NCBI RefSeq assembly: GCF_009760925.1
Contig: NZ_VRLV01000005.1
Location: 620,001 to 684,000, forward strand
Reading direction: 5' to 3'
DNA from: Nonomuraea typhae
GTDB lineage: Bacteria; Actinomycetota; Actinomycetes; Streptosporangiales; Streptosporangiaceae
DNA: 64,000 nucleotides
The notes under the pieces were generated by a model. The model worked only from the letters and a program-made list of their open reading frames with translations. It had not been told where the DNA came from and did not search any database. The position numbers were made by a program, and so were the translations under genes. Positions 1 through 7,287 of the stretch are shown here, in pieces (position 1 is the stretch's first letter; each line of letters begins with the position of its first letter).

Positions 1-582
1 CGGGCGCTGGAGCTCCTCGCGGCCGTGGGCCTGCGCGAGCCCGAGCTGCGCATGCGACAGTACCCTCACGAGCTGTCCGGCGGCATGCTGCAGCGGGTGG
101 TGATCGCCGCCGCGCTGGCCGCGGATCCGGTGCTGCTGCTGGCCGACGAGGCGACCAGCGCGCTGGACGTCACCACCCAGGCCGAGACGCTGAAGCTGCT
201 GCGCCGGGTGCAGGCGGAGCGCTCGCTCGGCATGCTCTTCATCACCCACGACCTCCAGTTGGCCGCGGCCTACTGCGACCGGGTGTACGTGCTCTACGCC
301 GGGACCGTGGTGGAGAGCCGGCCGGCGAAGGAGCTGTTCGCCGATCCGCGGCACCCCTACACCGCCGGGCTGCTGGCCTGCACGCCCGACCTGGGCGATC
401 CGCGGCCCCTGCGGCCCATTCCCGGGCGGCCGCCGTCGCTCGACGACGCCTTGGCCGGGTGCCCGTTCGCGCCCCGCTGTCCACAGGTTGTGGACGCGTG
501 CGCGTCCGTGGCGCCGGAGCCGGTCGCGGTGAGCGGCGGCGTGGCCGCCTGCCACCTGGTGAGCGAGAGGAGCGCGTTGTGA
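1..582 (+). CDS. Peptide/nickel-type ABC transporter ATPase, OppD-like (5' truncated by window edge)
   Basis: The reading frame is open from base 1, so the Walker A half lies outside the window. What remains shows the ABC signature (PHELSGGM), Walker B (LLLADEAT), the H-loop (FITHD) and the oligopeptide-transporter C-terminal extension with its cysteine cluster (CPFAPRCP), which is typical of DppD/OppD proteins. It would energise import of peptides or related solutes at the inner face of the membrane. Its TGA overlaps the next gene's ATG by one base, so the two ATPases form one translationally coupled unit. The substrate cannot be told from this part. Confidence 0.92.
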   Translation, partial: RALELLAAVGLREPELRMRQYPHELSGGMLQRVVIAAALAADPVLLLADEATSALDVTTQAETLKLLRRVQAERSLGMLFITHDLQLAAAYCDRVYVLYAGTVVESRPAKELFADPRHPYTAGLLACTPDLGDPRPLRPIPGRPPSLDDALAGCPFAPRCPQVVDACASVAPEPVAVSGGVAACHLVSERSAL

Positions 583-1334
583 TGCTGGTCGTGGACGGGT
601 TGCGCAAGACCTTCCCCGGCGGCACGCTCGCCGCCGACGACGTCTCCTTCACCCTGGCGGCCGGTGGCGCGCTGGGGCTGGTGGGGGAGTCCGGCTCGGG
701 GAAGACGACGATCGCCCGCATGCTGGTCGGCCTGGCCAGGCCCGACGCGGGCACGATCAGCGTGGCCGGCCGGGTGCAGCCGCCCCGGGAACGAGGCAGG
801 GAGGCCCGGCTGCGGCGGGCCAGGGAGATCCAGATGGTCTTCCAGGACCCCTACGTCTCGCTGGATCCCCGGCTGACGTCCGCGCAGTGCCTGCGGGCCG
901 TGGTGCGGCTGCACGGCGGGCCCGGTGACCGGGTGGAGGAGCTGCTGGAGCAGGTGGGGCTCGGCAGCCGCGAGGCCGGGGCGCGGCCCCACGAGCTGAG
1001 CGGCGGCCAACGCCAGCGGCTGGCCATCGCCAGGGCGCTCGCGGTCGAGCCCGCGGTGCTGGTGCTGGACGAGGCGGTGGCCGCCCTGGACGTCTCCATC
1101 CAGGCGCAGATCCTCGAACTCCTGGCCCGGATCCGGGCCGAGCGGGGGGTGGCGTTGTTGTTCGTCAGCCACGACCTCGCGGTGGTGCGCCACCTGTGCG
1201 AGGAGACGCTGGTGCTGCACCGGGGGGTCGTGGTGGAGCGGGGGCCGGTCGCCACGGTGCTGGCCGAGCCGGCGCACGACTACACGCGCCGGCTCCTGGC
1301 CTCCGTTCCGCGTCCCGGGTGGGTCCTCACGTGA
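582..1334 (+). CDS. Peptide-type ABC transporter ATPase, OppF-like, short form
   Basis: This 250-residue ATPase has Walker A GESGSGKT (about residues 35-42), Q-loop MVFQDPYVSLDP, signature LSGGQ, Walker B VLVLDEAV and H-loop VSHD. It partners the preceding OppD-like ATPase, giving the usual heterodimer of Opp/Dpp importers. Unlike full OppF proteins it stops right after the H-loop region and lacks the cysteine-rich C-terminal extension. I chose ATG 582, which overlaps the upstream TGA; an adjacent GTG at 579 is possible. It is the last gene of its operon, because a strong hairpin follows immediately. Confidence 0.92.
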   Translation: MLVVDGLRKTFPGGTLAADDVSFTLAAGGALGLVGESGSGKTTIARMLVGLARPDAGTISVAGRVQPPRERGREARLRRAREIQMVFQDPYVSLDPRLTSAQCLRAVVRLHGGPGDRVEELLEQVGLGSREAGARPHELSGGQRQRLAIARALAVEPAVLVLDEAVAALDVSIQAQILELLARIRAERGVALLFVSHDLAVVRHLCEETLVLHRGVVVERGPVATVLAEPAHDYTRRLLASVPRPGWVLT

Positions 1335-1378
1335 GGGTCGGCGCGGTCGCGCCCCCGCGCCGCCGTCCGCGCCGACCC
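1335..1378. terminator. Hairpin between convergent genes
   Basis: Bases 1335-1345 (GGGTCGGCGCG) and 1368-1378 (CGCGCCGACCC) form a perfect 11-bp stem starting directly after the ABC ATPase stop codon. There is no U-tract, as is common in high-GC actinomycetes. It probably ends transcription from both sides. Confidence 0.65.
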
Positions 1379-1392
1379 GCTCGAAGGGGCGG

Positions 1393-2202
1393 CTAGACCT
1401 TCCACGCCGGAGCCGCCTGCCGGGCGTACTCGGCGAAGTCGCGGGCGGGACGGCCGAGCGCCTGCCGTACACCGTCGGCGAGCGACTCGTTGCGGCCGTC
1501 GAGCACCTCGGCGAAGAGCGCGTTCAGGCCGTGCGCCTCCTCCTCGGGCAGGCCGGCCTCGATCGCCCCGGCGGCGAACTCCTCGGGGGTGACCGGGACA
1601 TAGGTGATCTCGCGGCCGGTGACCCGGGAGATCGCGGCGGCGGCTTCGGCGAAGCTGAGCAGGCGCGGGCCGGTCAGCTCGTAGACCTTGCCGGCGTGGC
1701 CGTCCTGGGTGAGCGCGGCGGCGGCGACGTCGGCGATGTCCTCCACGTCCACGAAGGGCTCGGTCACGTCGCCGGCGGGCAGCGCGATGGTGCCGCTCAT
1801 GACCGGGTCCAGCAGCCAGCCCTCGTCGAAGTTCTGCATGAACCACGAGCAGCGGACGACCGTCGCGTCCACGCCGGCGTTCAGGACGACCTGCTCGGCC
1901 TCCTGGGCCAGCTCCTCGTTGCGGCCCGACAGCAGGACCAGCCGGCGCACGCCCGCCTTGACCGCGAGGTCGGTGAAGACGCGGATGCGCTCGAGCGCGC
2001 CGGGGAAGGCGAGGTCGGGGTAGTAGGTGATGTACACCGCGTGCACACCCTGCACGATCGCCGGCCAGGTGGTGTCGTCCTCCCAGTCGAAGGCGGGGCG
2101 CGAGCCCTTGCGCACGTCGTGGCCGAGCGCCTCGAGCCGCTGGACCACGCGGCGGCCGGTCTTGCCGTTGGAACCGAGAACCAGAGTCGTGTTGTTCGTC
2201 AT
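1393..2202 (-). CDS. NmrA-like NAD(P)-binding reductase/sensor
   Basis: This 269-residue protein is a Rossmann-fold member of the atypical SDR NmrA/NAD(P)H-binding group. The N-terminal dinucleotide motif reads LGSNGKTGRRV, close to the GxxGxxG pattern, and a YITYYP stretch lies where the second beta-alpha units end. There is no classical YxxxK catalytic pair, so it may be a quinone-reductase-like enzyme or a redox sensor. It is transcribed away from an AraC regulator 75 bp upstream; such divergent pairs are common in actinomycetes and suggest that the regulator controls it. The physiological substrate is unknown. Confidence 0.85.
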   Translation of the reverse strand: MTNNTTLVLGSNGKTGRRVVQRLEALGHDVRKGSRPAFDWEDDTTWPAIVQGVHAVYITYYPDLAFPGALERIRVFTDLAVKAGVRRLVLLSGRNEELAQEAEQVVLNAGVDATVVRCSWFMQNFDEGWLLDPVMSGTIALPAGDVTEPFVDVEDIADVAAAALTQDGHAGKVYELTGPRLLSFAEAAAAISRVTGREITYVPVTPEEFAAGAIEAGLPEEEAHGLNALFAEVLDGRNESLADGVRQALGRPARDFAEYARQAAPAWKV

Positions 2203-2277
2203 GGGTCATATTCAAGTCCGTAGCGATGAGACTGAACATGGTTGAAGCGCGCGTTTCCATATGCAATCGTCTCAATC

Positions 2278-3189
2278 ATGGATCAGCTTGCCGCACTACT
2301 CGACGGGCCGCGGGCCCGAGGCGCGTTCCTGCTCCGCGCGATCCTCGATCCACCCTGGTCGATGCGGGTGGAGGACCGGGCGCCCCTCACTTTGGTGGCC
2401 GTGGTCAGGGGGGAAGCGTGGATCGTGCCGAGCGGTGGCGAGCCCGTGCCGCTCATGCCCGGCCAGGTGGCGCTCGTCCGCGGGCCGGACGACTACGTCG
2501 TCGCCGACGAGCCCGGCACGCCCCCGCAGATCATCATCGGCCCCGACCAGCACTGCACCACCCTCGACGGCGAGTCCCTCTACCAGTCCATGGACCTCGG
2601 CGTACGGACCTGGGGCAACAGCCCCGACGGCGAGACCATCATGATCGTCGGCACGTACAGCATGGAGACCGAGGTCAGCAAACGCCTGCTGGACGCGCTC
2701 CCCAACCTCCTCGTGCTGCCCGGCGGCCCGCTCATCGGCCTGCTCGGCGCCGAGATGGTCCGCGACGAGCCCGGCCAGGAAGCCGTCCTCGACCGCCTGC
2801 TCGACCTGCTGCTCATCTCCACGCTGCGCTCCTGGTTCGCCGACCACGAGGCGCCCGCGTGGTACCGCGCCCAGAGCGACCCGGTCGTGGGCAAGGCCAT
2901 GCGCATGCTGCACAACAACCCGGCCCACCCCTGGACCGTCGCCTCCCTGGCCGCCGAGGTCGGCGTCTCACGCGCCTCGCTGGCCAGGCGCTTCACCGAA
3001 CTCGTGGGCGAGCCGCCCATGGCCTTCCTCACCGACTGGCGCCTGGCCCTGGCCGCCGACATGCTGCGCGAACCCGGCGCCACCGTGGGCGCGGTCGCCA
3101 GAAAGGTCGGCTACGGCAGCCCGTTCGCCCTCAGCACCGCCTTCAAACGGGTCCGCGGGGTCAGCCCTCAGGAGTTCAAAGTCGGATGA
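2278..3189 (+). CDS. AraC-family transcriptional regulator with N-terminal cupin
   Basis: The 303-residue protein has an N-terminal cupin-type sensing domain (about residues 1-180; motif VRGEAWIVPSGGEPVPL) and a C-terminal double helix-turn-helix (about 205-303) with AAEVGVSRASLARRF and the second-HTH tail FALSTAFKRVRGVSPQEF. This architecture (cupin_6 plus HTH_18) is typical of AraC regulators paired with SDR/NmrA reductases. I chose ATG 2278 because the cupin homology begins there, although an in-frame codon at 2242 exists. No Shine-Dalgarno is obvious. It likely controls the divergent reductase; its ATGA overlaps the next gene. Confidence 0.9.
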   Translation: MDQLAALLDGPRARGAFLLRAILDPPWSMRVEDRAPLTLVAVVRGEAWIVPSGGEPVPLMPGQVALVRGPDDYVVADEPGTPPQIIIGPDQHCTTLDGESLYQSMDLGVRTWGNSPDGETIMIVGTYSMETEVSKRLLDALPNLLVLPGGPLIGLLGAEMVRDEPGQEAVLDRLLDLLLISTLRSWFADHEAPAWYRAQSDPVVGKAMRMLHNNPAHPWTVASLAAEVGVSRASLARRFTELVGEPPMAFLTDWRLALAADMLREPGATVGAVARKVGYGSPFALSTAFKRVRGVSPQEFKVG

Positions 3190-3692
3190 AACCCCTGGTG
3201 CTCGTCGACATCGACGGCGTGCTCAACCCGTTCGGCCGGCCGTCCGCGGACTTCCGGCGCTACCGGTGCGTGCTCGACGGTGAGATCTACATGGTCCACC
3301 TCAACCCGCGCCACGGCACCTGGCTGCTCGAACTGGCCGTGCGGGCGGGTGCCGAACTGGTGTGGGCGACCACCTGGGAGCACCACGCCAACGACTGGAT
3401 CTCGCCCCGCCTCGGGCTGCCGAGGCTGCCGGTCATCCGCGTCCCCCACCAAGAGGCCGGTGCGGCCGGGGAGATGTTCAAGACGCCGCACGTGGCCGCC
3501 TACGTCAAGGGGCGGCCGTTCGTGTGGTTCGACGACCTGCTGTTCGCCGGCGACGAGCGCTTCCTCAGGGACCACCCGGAGGTCGGCGACTTCCTGCTCG
3601 TCCAGGTGGCCCCGGATCGGGGCCTGACCAGGCGACATGTCGACCTGGCCGCCGAGTGGCTGACCCTGTCAGGGTTTTCTCAGGGTCCTTAG
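3186..3692 (+). CDS. HAD-like domain protein (HAD_SAK_2 type)
   Basis: This 168-residue protein opens with the HAD motif I, LVDIDGVLNPFG, giving the nucleophilic Asp and the +2 Asp. A WATTWEHHAN segment follows, as seen in the HAD family first described in bacterial RNA-repair fusion proteins, and a WFDDLL segment acts as the acidic motif IV. It is therefore a small predicted phosphatase whose substrate cannot be inferred. The ATG overlaps the AraC stop (ATGA), so it is translationally coupled to that regulator. Confidence 0.8.
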   Translation: MKPLVLVDIDGVLNPFGRPSADFRRYRCVLDGEIYMVHLNPRHGTWLLELAVRAGAELVWATTWEHHANDWISPRLGLPRLPVIRVPHQEAGAAGEMFKTPHVAAYVKGRPFVWFDDLLFAGDERFLRDHPEVGDFLLVQVAPDRGLTRRHVDLAAEWLTLSGFSQGP

Positions 3693-3756
3693 TGGAACGT
3701 GAATCACCTGGTTGTCCGTTTTCTCGGGTGAGTTCGCAACCATACGGAGGAGCGAG

Positions 3757-3945
3757 ATGTACCGCTCGAAGGAGCACCGAATTCTGGCCGGCGTCTGCGG
3801 CGGCATCGCGGACAAGCTCGGCTGGTCGCCCACTGTCGTCCGCGCGCTGTGGCTGCTGCTGTCGCTGCTGCCCGGGCCGATGTGGGTGCTCTACGTCATC
3901 CTGTGGATCGTCCTGCCCAACGGCCCGCGGAGTTACGCTCATTGA
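3757..3945 (+). CDS. PspC-domain small membrane protein
   Basis: The 62-residue protein matches the PspC domain almost end to end. It has the conserved opening SKEHRILAGVCGGIADKLGWSPTVVR followed by one long hydrophobic helix (about residues 32-55). PspC proteins are membrane-associated and in enterobacteria act with PspB in envelope-stress signalling; here it stands alone and its role is open. ATG 3757 is set by a GGAGG Shine-Dalgarno 7 nt upstream. The -10 hexamer of lipB lies inside its last codons. Confidence 0.88.
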   Translation: MYRSKEHRILAGVCGGIADKLGWSPTVVRALWLLLSLLPGPMWVLYVILWIVLPNGPRSYAH

Positions 3946-3946
3946 T
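3934..3946 (+). promoter_or_regulatory. Putative leaderless -10 of lipB
   Basis: TACGCT (3934-3939) lies exactly 7 nt before ATG 3947. There is no Shine-Dalgarno, so transcription would begin at or beside the start codon. Confidence 0.5.
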
Positions 3947-4582
3947 ATGAAGTCGCGCCCGCTCACGCTCATCCAGGACGATCTCGTCGACTACGACCAG
4001 GCGATGGACCGCATGACCGACCTGGTCGGGCAGCGGCAACGCGATGAGCGGGGCGACACGCTCTGGCTGCTCAGCCACCCGATGGTCTTCACCGTCGGGC
4101 GGCGCACGCCGCTGGAGCACCTGCCCGACCCCGCTCGCGGCGTGCCCGTCGTGGAGACGGGCCGGGGCGGGCAGCTCACCTACCACGGCCCCGGCCAGCT
4201 CGTCGGCTATCTCATCGTCAAGCTCGGTGAGGAGGAGGGCATCGTCGACTACGTCCGCGAGGTGGAGCTCCGCCTCGTGGAGGCGCTGGCCAAGCTCGAC
4301 GTCCCGGCCGAGCGCCGTGACACGCCGCCCGGCCACGAGCTGCTGACCGGCGTGTGGACCACCGCGACCAGCCGCAAGATCGTCTCGATCGGCATGCGGC
4401 AGAGCCGCGGCGTCACCAGCCACGGCTTCGCCCTCAACGTCGACGGCGACCTCGAGCCCTGGCACTGGGCGGTAGCCTGCGGCATGCCCGAGGTCGACAT
4501 GACCTCGGTCCAGCGCGAGCTGGGCGCCACGTCCATGACCGAGGTCCGCGAGGTCGTCGCCGCCGCCTTCGAAGCCTCCTAG
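3947..4582 (+). CDS. lipB: Lipoyl(octanoyl) transferase LipB
   Basis: LipB moves the octanoyl chain from octanoyl-ACP to a lipoyl-domain lysine in 2-oxoacid dehydrogenases or GcvH, the first step of endogenous lipoate synthesis. The 211-residue protein has the hallmark motifs GRGGQLTYHGPGQ, the lysine in TSRKIVSIGMR, THGFALN-like SHGFALNV, and the catalytic cysteine in VACGMP. In many actinomycetes lipB sits beside lipA. No lipA is seen here, so this may be an orphan or second copy. Its stop overlaps the convergent permease gene by 4 bp. Translation is probably leaderless. Confidence 0.92.
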   Translation: MKSRPLTLIQDDLVDYDQAMDRMTDLVGQRQRDERGDTLWLLSHPMVFTVGRRTPLEHLPDPARGVPVVETGRGGQLTYHGPGQLVGYLIVKLGEEEGIVDYVREVELRLVEALAKLDVPAERRDTPPGHELLTGVWTTATSRKIVSIGMRQSRGVTSHGFALNVDGDLEPWHWAVACGMPEVDMTSVQRELGATSMTEVREVVAAAFEAS

Positions 4583-6105
4583 GTCGTCGGAACCTCGTCG
4601 ATGGTACGGCGCGGCCCGGTGAACCAGTGCCGGGCCGACAGGGTCCACCACAGGGCGATGCCGAGCAGGACCACGCCCACCGCGATCGGCGCGTAGTTGA
4701 CCGCGGTCCAGGTGAACTCGGGGTTGCCCGGCACGCCCTTGGGCGAGACCGGCAGGATGAAGTAGATCGAGATGACGATGATCTCGATGATGGCGATCCA
4801 GTTCAGCACCTTGTACTTCGACCCGAGCGTCCACGGCCCGGGGACGAACGCGTCGCCCTGCTTGAGCCGCAGCCAGATCGGGATCAGGAAGGCCAGGTAG
4901 AGCCCGATGACCGCGATCGAGACGACCGCCAGGAACGCGGTCGGCGCCGCCGTACCAGGAGGGGCCCACAGCGCGGGCAGGGTGATCAGCAGCGCGACGC
5001 CGCACCCGGCGAGGATGGCGTTGACCGGGGTGCGGTTGGCGTCCACGCGCGACCACATCTTCCAACCGGGCACGGCGCCGTCGCGCGAGAACGCGTAGGT
5101 CATCCGCGACATCGAGGTCACGCAGCTCATGCCGCAGAAGAACTGGCCCAGCGTCGAGATCGCGAGAATGAGCGTGGCGGGGGCCCATTCGAGCGCGGTG
5201 GTGAAGATCGTGGAGACGGCGCCGCCGCTGTCGTTGATCGACTGGACGTCGGTCGCGGCGAACAGGAACGCCAGCAGCAGGATCCAGCCGCCGATCGCCG
5301 AGTAGAAGATCGACTTCCACAGCCCCTTGGCCGCCGACATGGCCGCGCCCTGTGTTTCCTCCGAGACGTGCGCGCACGCGTCGAAGCCGGTGATCGTGTA
5401 CTGCGTGAGCAGGAATCCCAGCGGCAGCACGTAGAACCAGAACGGCAGGCCGCCCGTCCCGTCGCCGAAGCCGGAGTTGTTGATCGTCTCGGTGAACACG
5501 AACGACAGCGACTGGTGCTGCTGCGGCAGGAACACCAGCAGGCCCACGACCACCGCGGCCCCGATCACGTGCCACCAGACGCTCACGTTCTGCAGCAGCG
5601 AGATGAGCCGGTGGCTGTAGATGTTGATCAGCGCGTGCAGGATGAGGATGACCGCGAAGAACCCGAAGACCCTGGCCAGGCTCGGCTCCCAGTCCGGGAA
5701 GAACTGGGTCAGCGTGAGGTCGAGGAAGGTCGCGCAGCCGTAGTCCACGGAGGCGGTGACCGCGACGAGCCCGATGAGGTTGAGCCACCCGGTGAACCAT
5801 CCGTGGACCGGCTTGCCCAGCCGCGTCGCCCACCAGTAGATGCCGCCCGCCGTCGGGTAGGCGGAGACCAGCTCGGACATGCAGAAGCCGATGATCAGAA
5901 TGAAGATGGAGATCAGCGGCCAGCCCCAGGAGATGGCGACGGGGCCGCCGTTGTTCCAGGCTTGGTAGAAGGTCGTGAAGCAGCCGGCGAGAATCGAGAT
6001 GATCGAGAAGGAGATGGCGAAATTGGAGAAGCCACTCCAGGTGCGGGCAAGTTCCTGCTTGTAGCCCAGTTCGGCTAGTCGTCGGGAATCCTCGTCAGTG
6101 GTCAT
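4579..6105 (-). CDS. APC-superfamily amino-acid/amine permease
   Basis: The 508-residue protein shows about 12 hydrophobic segments and the N-terminal APC signature FAISFSIISILAGCFTTFYQA, with GGIYWWATRL in the next helix. This subgroup includes permeases for amino acids, GABA and amines. The start at 6105 is supported by a GGAG Shine-Dalgarno; an in-frame upstream codon at 6162 lies beyond the operator and is unlikely. A perfect palindrome just upstream suggests repressor control. No catabolic enzyme is adjacent, so the substrate is unknown. Confidence 0.9.
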   Translation of the reverse strand: MTTDEDSRRLAELGYKQELARTWSGFSNFAISFSIISILAGCFTTFYQAWNNGGPVAISWGWPLISIFILIIGFCMSELVSAYPTAGGIYWWATRLGKPVHGWFTGWLNLIGLVAVTASVDYGCATFLDLTLTQFFPDWEPSLARVFGFFAVILILHALINIYSHRLISLLQNVSVWWHVIGAAVVVGLLVFLPQQHQSLSFVFTETINNSGFGDGTGGLPFWFYVLPLGFLLTQYTITGFDACAHVSEETQGAAMSAAKGLWKSIFYSAIGGWILLLAFLFAATDVQSINDSGGAVSTIFTTALEWAPATLILAISTLGQFFCGMSCVTSMSRMTYAFSRDGAVPGWKMWSRVDANRTPVNAILAGCGVALLITLPALWAPPGTAAPTAFLAVVSIAVIGLYLAFLIPIWLRLKQGDAFVPGPWTLGSKYKVLNWIAIIEIIVISIYFILPVSPKGVPGNPEFTWTAVNYAPIAVGVVLLGIALWWTLSARHWFTGPRRTIDEVPTT

Positions 6106-6125
6106 GAGGTCTCCTCGAGGGGTGT

Positions 6126-6145
6126 TTGGTCTACTTCTAGACCAA
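6126..6145. promoter_or_regulatory. Palindromic operator candidate upstream of the permease
   Basis: TTGGTCTA (6126-6133) and TAGACCAA (6138-6145) are perfect 8-bp inverted repeats around CTTC, 21-40 bp upstream of the permease start. The TGGTCTA/TAGACCA half-sites resemble GntR/FadR-type operators. No GntR gene is adjacent, so the regulator would act in trans. Confidence 0.55.
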
Positions 6146-6218
6146 TCCGACCCTTCGATCAAGCCGTTACATCAGAGTTTCCACCTGGTTGACGTGGTCG
6201 TTGAGGTTTCGCGATATT

Positions 6219-6237
6219 TACCCCTTTTTTTGGGGTA
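6219..6237. other. Short hairpin between convergent/tandem genes
   Basis: TACCCC (6219-6224) and GGGGTA (6232-6237) flank a run of seven T, 11 bp after the PfpI-type gene's stop on the minus strand. The stem is short, so a terminator role is only tentative. Confidence 0.3.
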
Positions 6238-6247
6238 CGGCGGGCGG

Positions 6248-6787
6248 TCAGGCAAAAGCGTCCGCCATGGCCTGGCAGAAGGCCTTGAGGTCGTCCGGTT
6301 TCCGGCTGGTGACCAGAAGGGCGGGACCGCTGGTGTCGGTGACGACCTCCTGGTCCACCCAGGTGGCGCCGGCGTTGCGGAGGTCGGTCTGGAGACTGGG
6401 CCAGGAGGTGAGCGTGCGGCCCTGGACGACGTCGGCCTCGATGAGCGTCCACGGCGCGTGGCAGATCGCCGCGACCGGCTTGCCGCTGTCGAAGAAGTCG
6501 CGCACGAAGCGTACGGCCTGCGGAACGGTGCGCAGGAGGTCCGGGTTGGCCACGCCGCCGGGGAGCACGAGCCCGTCGAAGTCGGCGGCGCTCACCTCGT
6601 CCACCGTGGCGTCGACGGCGAAGACGTCGCCCTTGTCCAGGTGGTTGAAGCCCTGGATGGATCCGGACCGGGTGGAGATCAGGCGAGGGGTCCCGCCGGC
6701 CTGCTTGACGGCCTTCCACGGTTCGAGGAGCTCGACCTGCTCAGTGCCCTCGGGGGCGGCCAGGAATGCGATCTTTCGTCCCTGCAT
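6248..6787 (-). CDS. DJ-1/PfpI family glutamine-amidotransferase-like protein
   Basis: The 179-residue protein has the type-1 glutamine amidotransferase fold. It shows GLVLPGGVANPD before the nucleophile elbow, and the catalytic cysteine in AICHAPW. Length and motifs fit the PfpI/YhbO/YraA subgroup, linked to protein deglycation and stress protection, with general peptidase or chaperone roles also proposed. A strong GGGAGGAA Shine-Dalgarno supports ATG 6787. It stands alone, with the permease 140 bp downstream on the same strand. Confidence 0.9.
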   Translation of the reverse strand: MQGRKIAFLAAPEGTEQVELLEPWKAVKQAGGTPRLISTRSGSIQGFNHLDKGDVFAVDATVDEVSAADFDGLVLPGGVANPDLLRTVPQAVRFVRDFFDSGKPVAAICHAPWTLIEADVVQGRTLTSWPSLQTDLRNAGATWVDQEVVTDTSGPALLVTSRKPDDLKAFCQAMADAFA

Positions 6788-6845
6788 GGTGATTCCTCCC
6801 TTTCCTGGCCCCCTTTCCGGATATAGCCGGTGTATGCGTGGACTC

Positions 6846-7190
6846 TCATGTGGGCCGACGGGCCAGGAAATGGAGCGCGCCGGCCAGCGCCGCCCCCACG
6901 GCGTACCAGAACAGGTCGGGCGGGTTGAACGTGCTGCCCAGCACGGGACGCAGGACGGCCGGGATGCCGGCGAGCTGGGTGAACTCGATGGCCCAGCTCA
7001 GCCCGGCGGACACCAGGGCGGCCACCCACGGGCGCACGCGCGGGACGATGAAGACGATCAGCAGGTAGAGCAGCACGGTGTAGAGCGCGTCGCCGGCGTA
7101 CTTGGCGACGGGGCCGTCCCACAGCGCGCGCACGCCGAGACCGGCGGCCACGGTGAGAAGGGCGGCGGGGGCGGTGATCCAGCGCGGCAT
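6846..7190 (-). CDS. DUF2809 family membrane protein
   Basis: This 114-residue protein has four hydrophobic segments and the DUF2809 features: AKYAGDALYTVLLY in the second helix and GLSWAIEFTQL and NPPDLFWYAVGA further on. The family is VanZ-like and uncharacterised. I chose ATG 7190 over 7211 because a TAGTGT hexamer lies 7 nt upstream (7198-7203), with TTGACG 19 bp before it, fitting a leaderless transcript. The promoter region overlaps that of the divergent ABC-F gene. Confidence 0.75.
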   Translation of the reverse strand: MPRWITAPAALLTVAAGLGVRALWDGPVAKYAGDALYTVLLYLLIVFIVPRVRPWVAALVSAGLSWAIEFTQLAGIPAVLRPVLGSTFNPPDLFWYAVGAALAGALHFLARRPT

Positions 7191-7203
7191 CTCCCGAACA
7201 CTA
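7191..7203 (-). promoter_or_regulatory. Putative leaderless -10 of the DUF2809 gene
   Basis: On the minus strand TAGTGT (7203-7198) is followed by 7 nt and then ATG at 7190. A TTGACG hexamer lies 19 bp upstream of it. Confidence 0.5.
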
Positions 7204-7273
7204 CGGGCCATCGGACGCCGATCGTCAACGTTCCTGCCGTTAAATCGTTTCGACCAGGTCACGCACCGCTGGA

Positions 7274-7287
7274 TAGCATCAGTACAC
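7274..7287 (+). promoter_or_regulatory. Putative leaderless -10 of the ABC-F gene
   Basis: TAGCAT (7274-7279) lies 8 nt before GTG 7288, with no ribosome-binding site between. Confidence 0.45.

Noticed and set aside
3662..3678. ACCCTG/CAGGGT followed by TTTT as a terminator at the end of the HAD gene
   Set aside because: The perfect arms are only one base apart, so a real hairpin would have just four base pairs.
6189..6218. Promoter-like TTGACG and GATATT on the plus strand
   Set aside because: It would transcribe antisense into the PfpI-type gene with no plus-strand gene to serve; the -10 matches only weakly.
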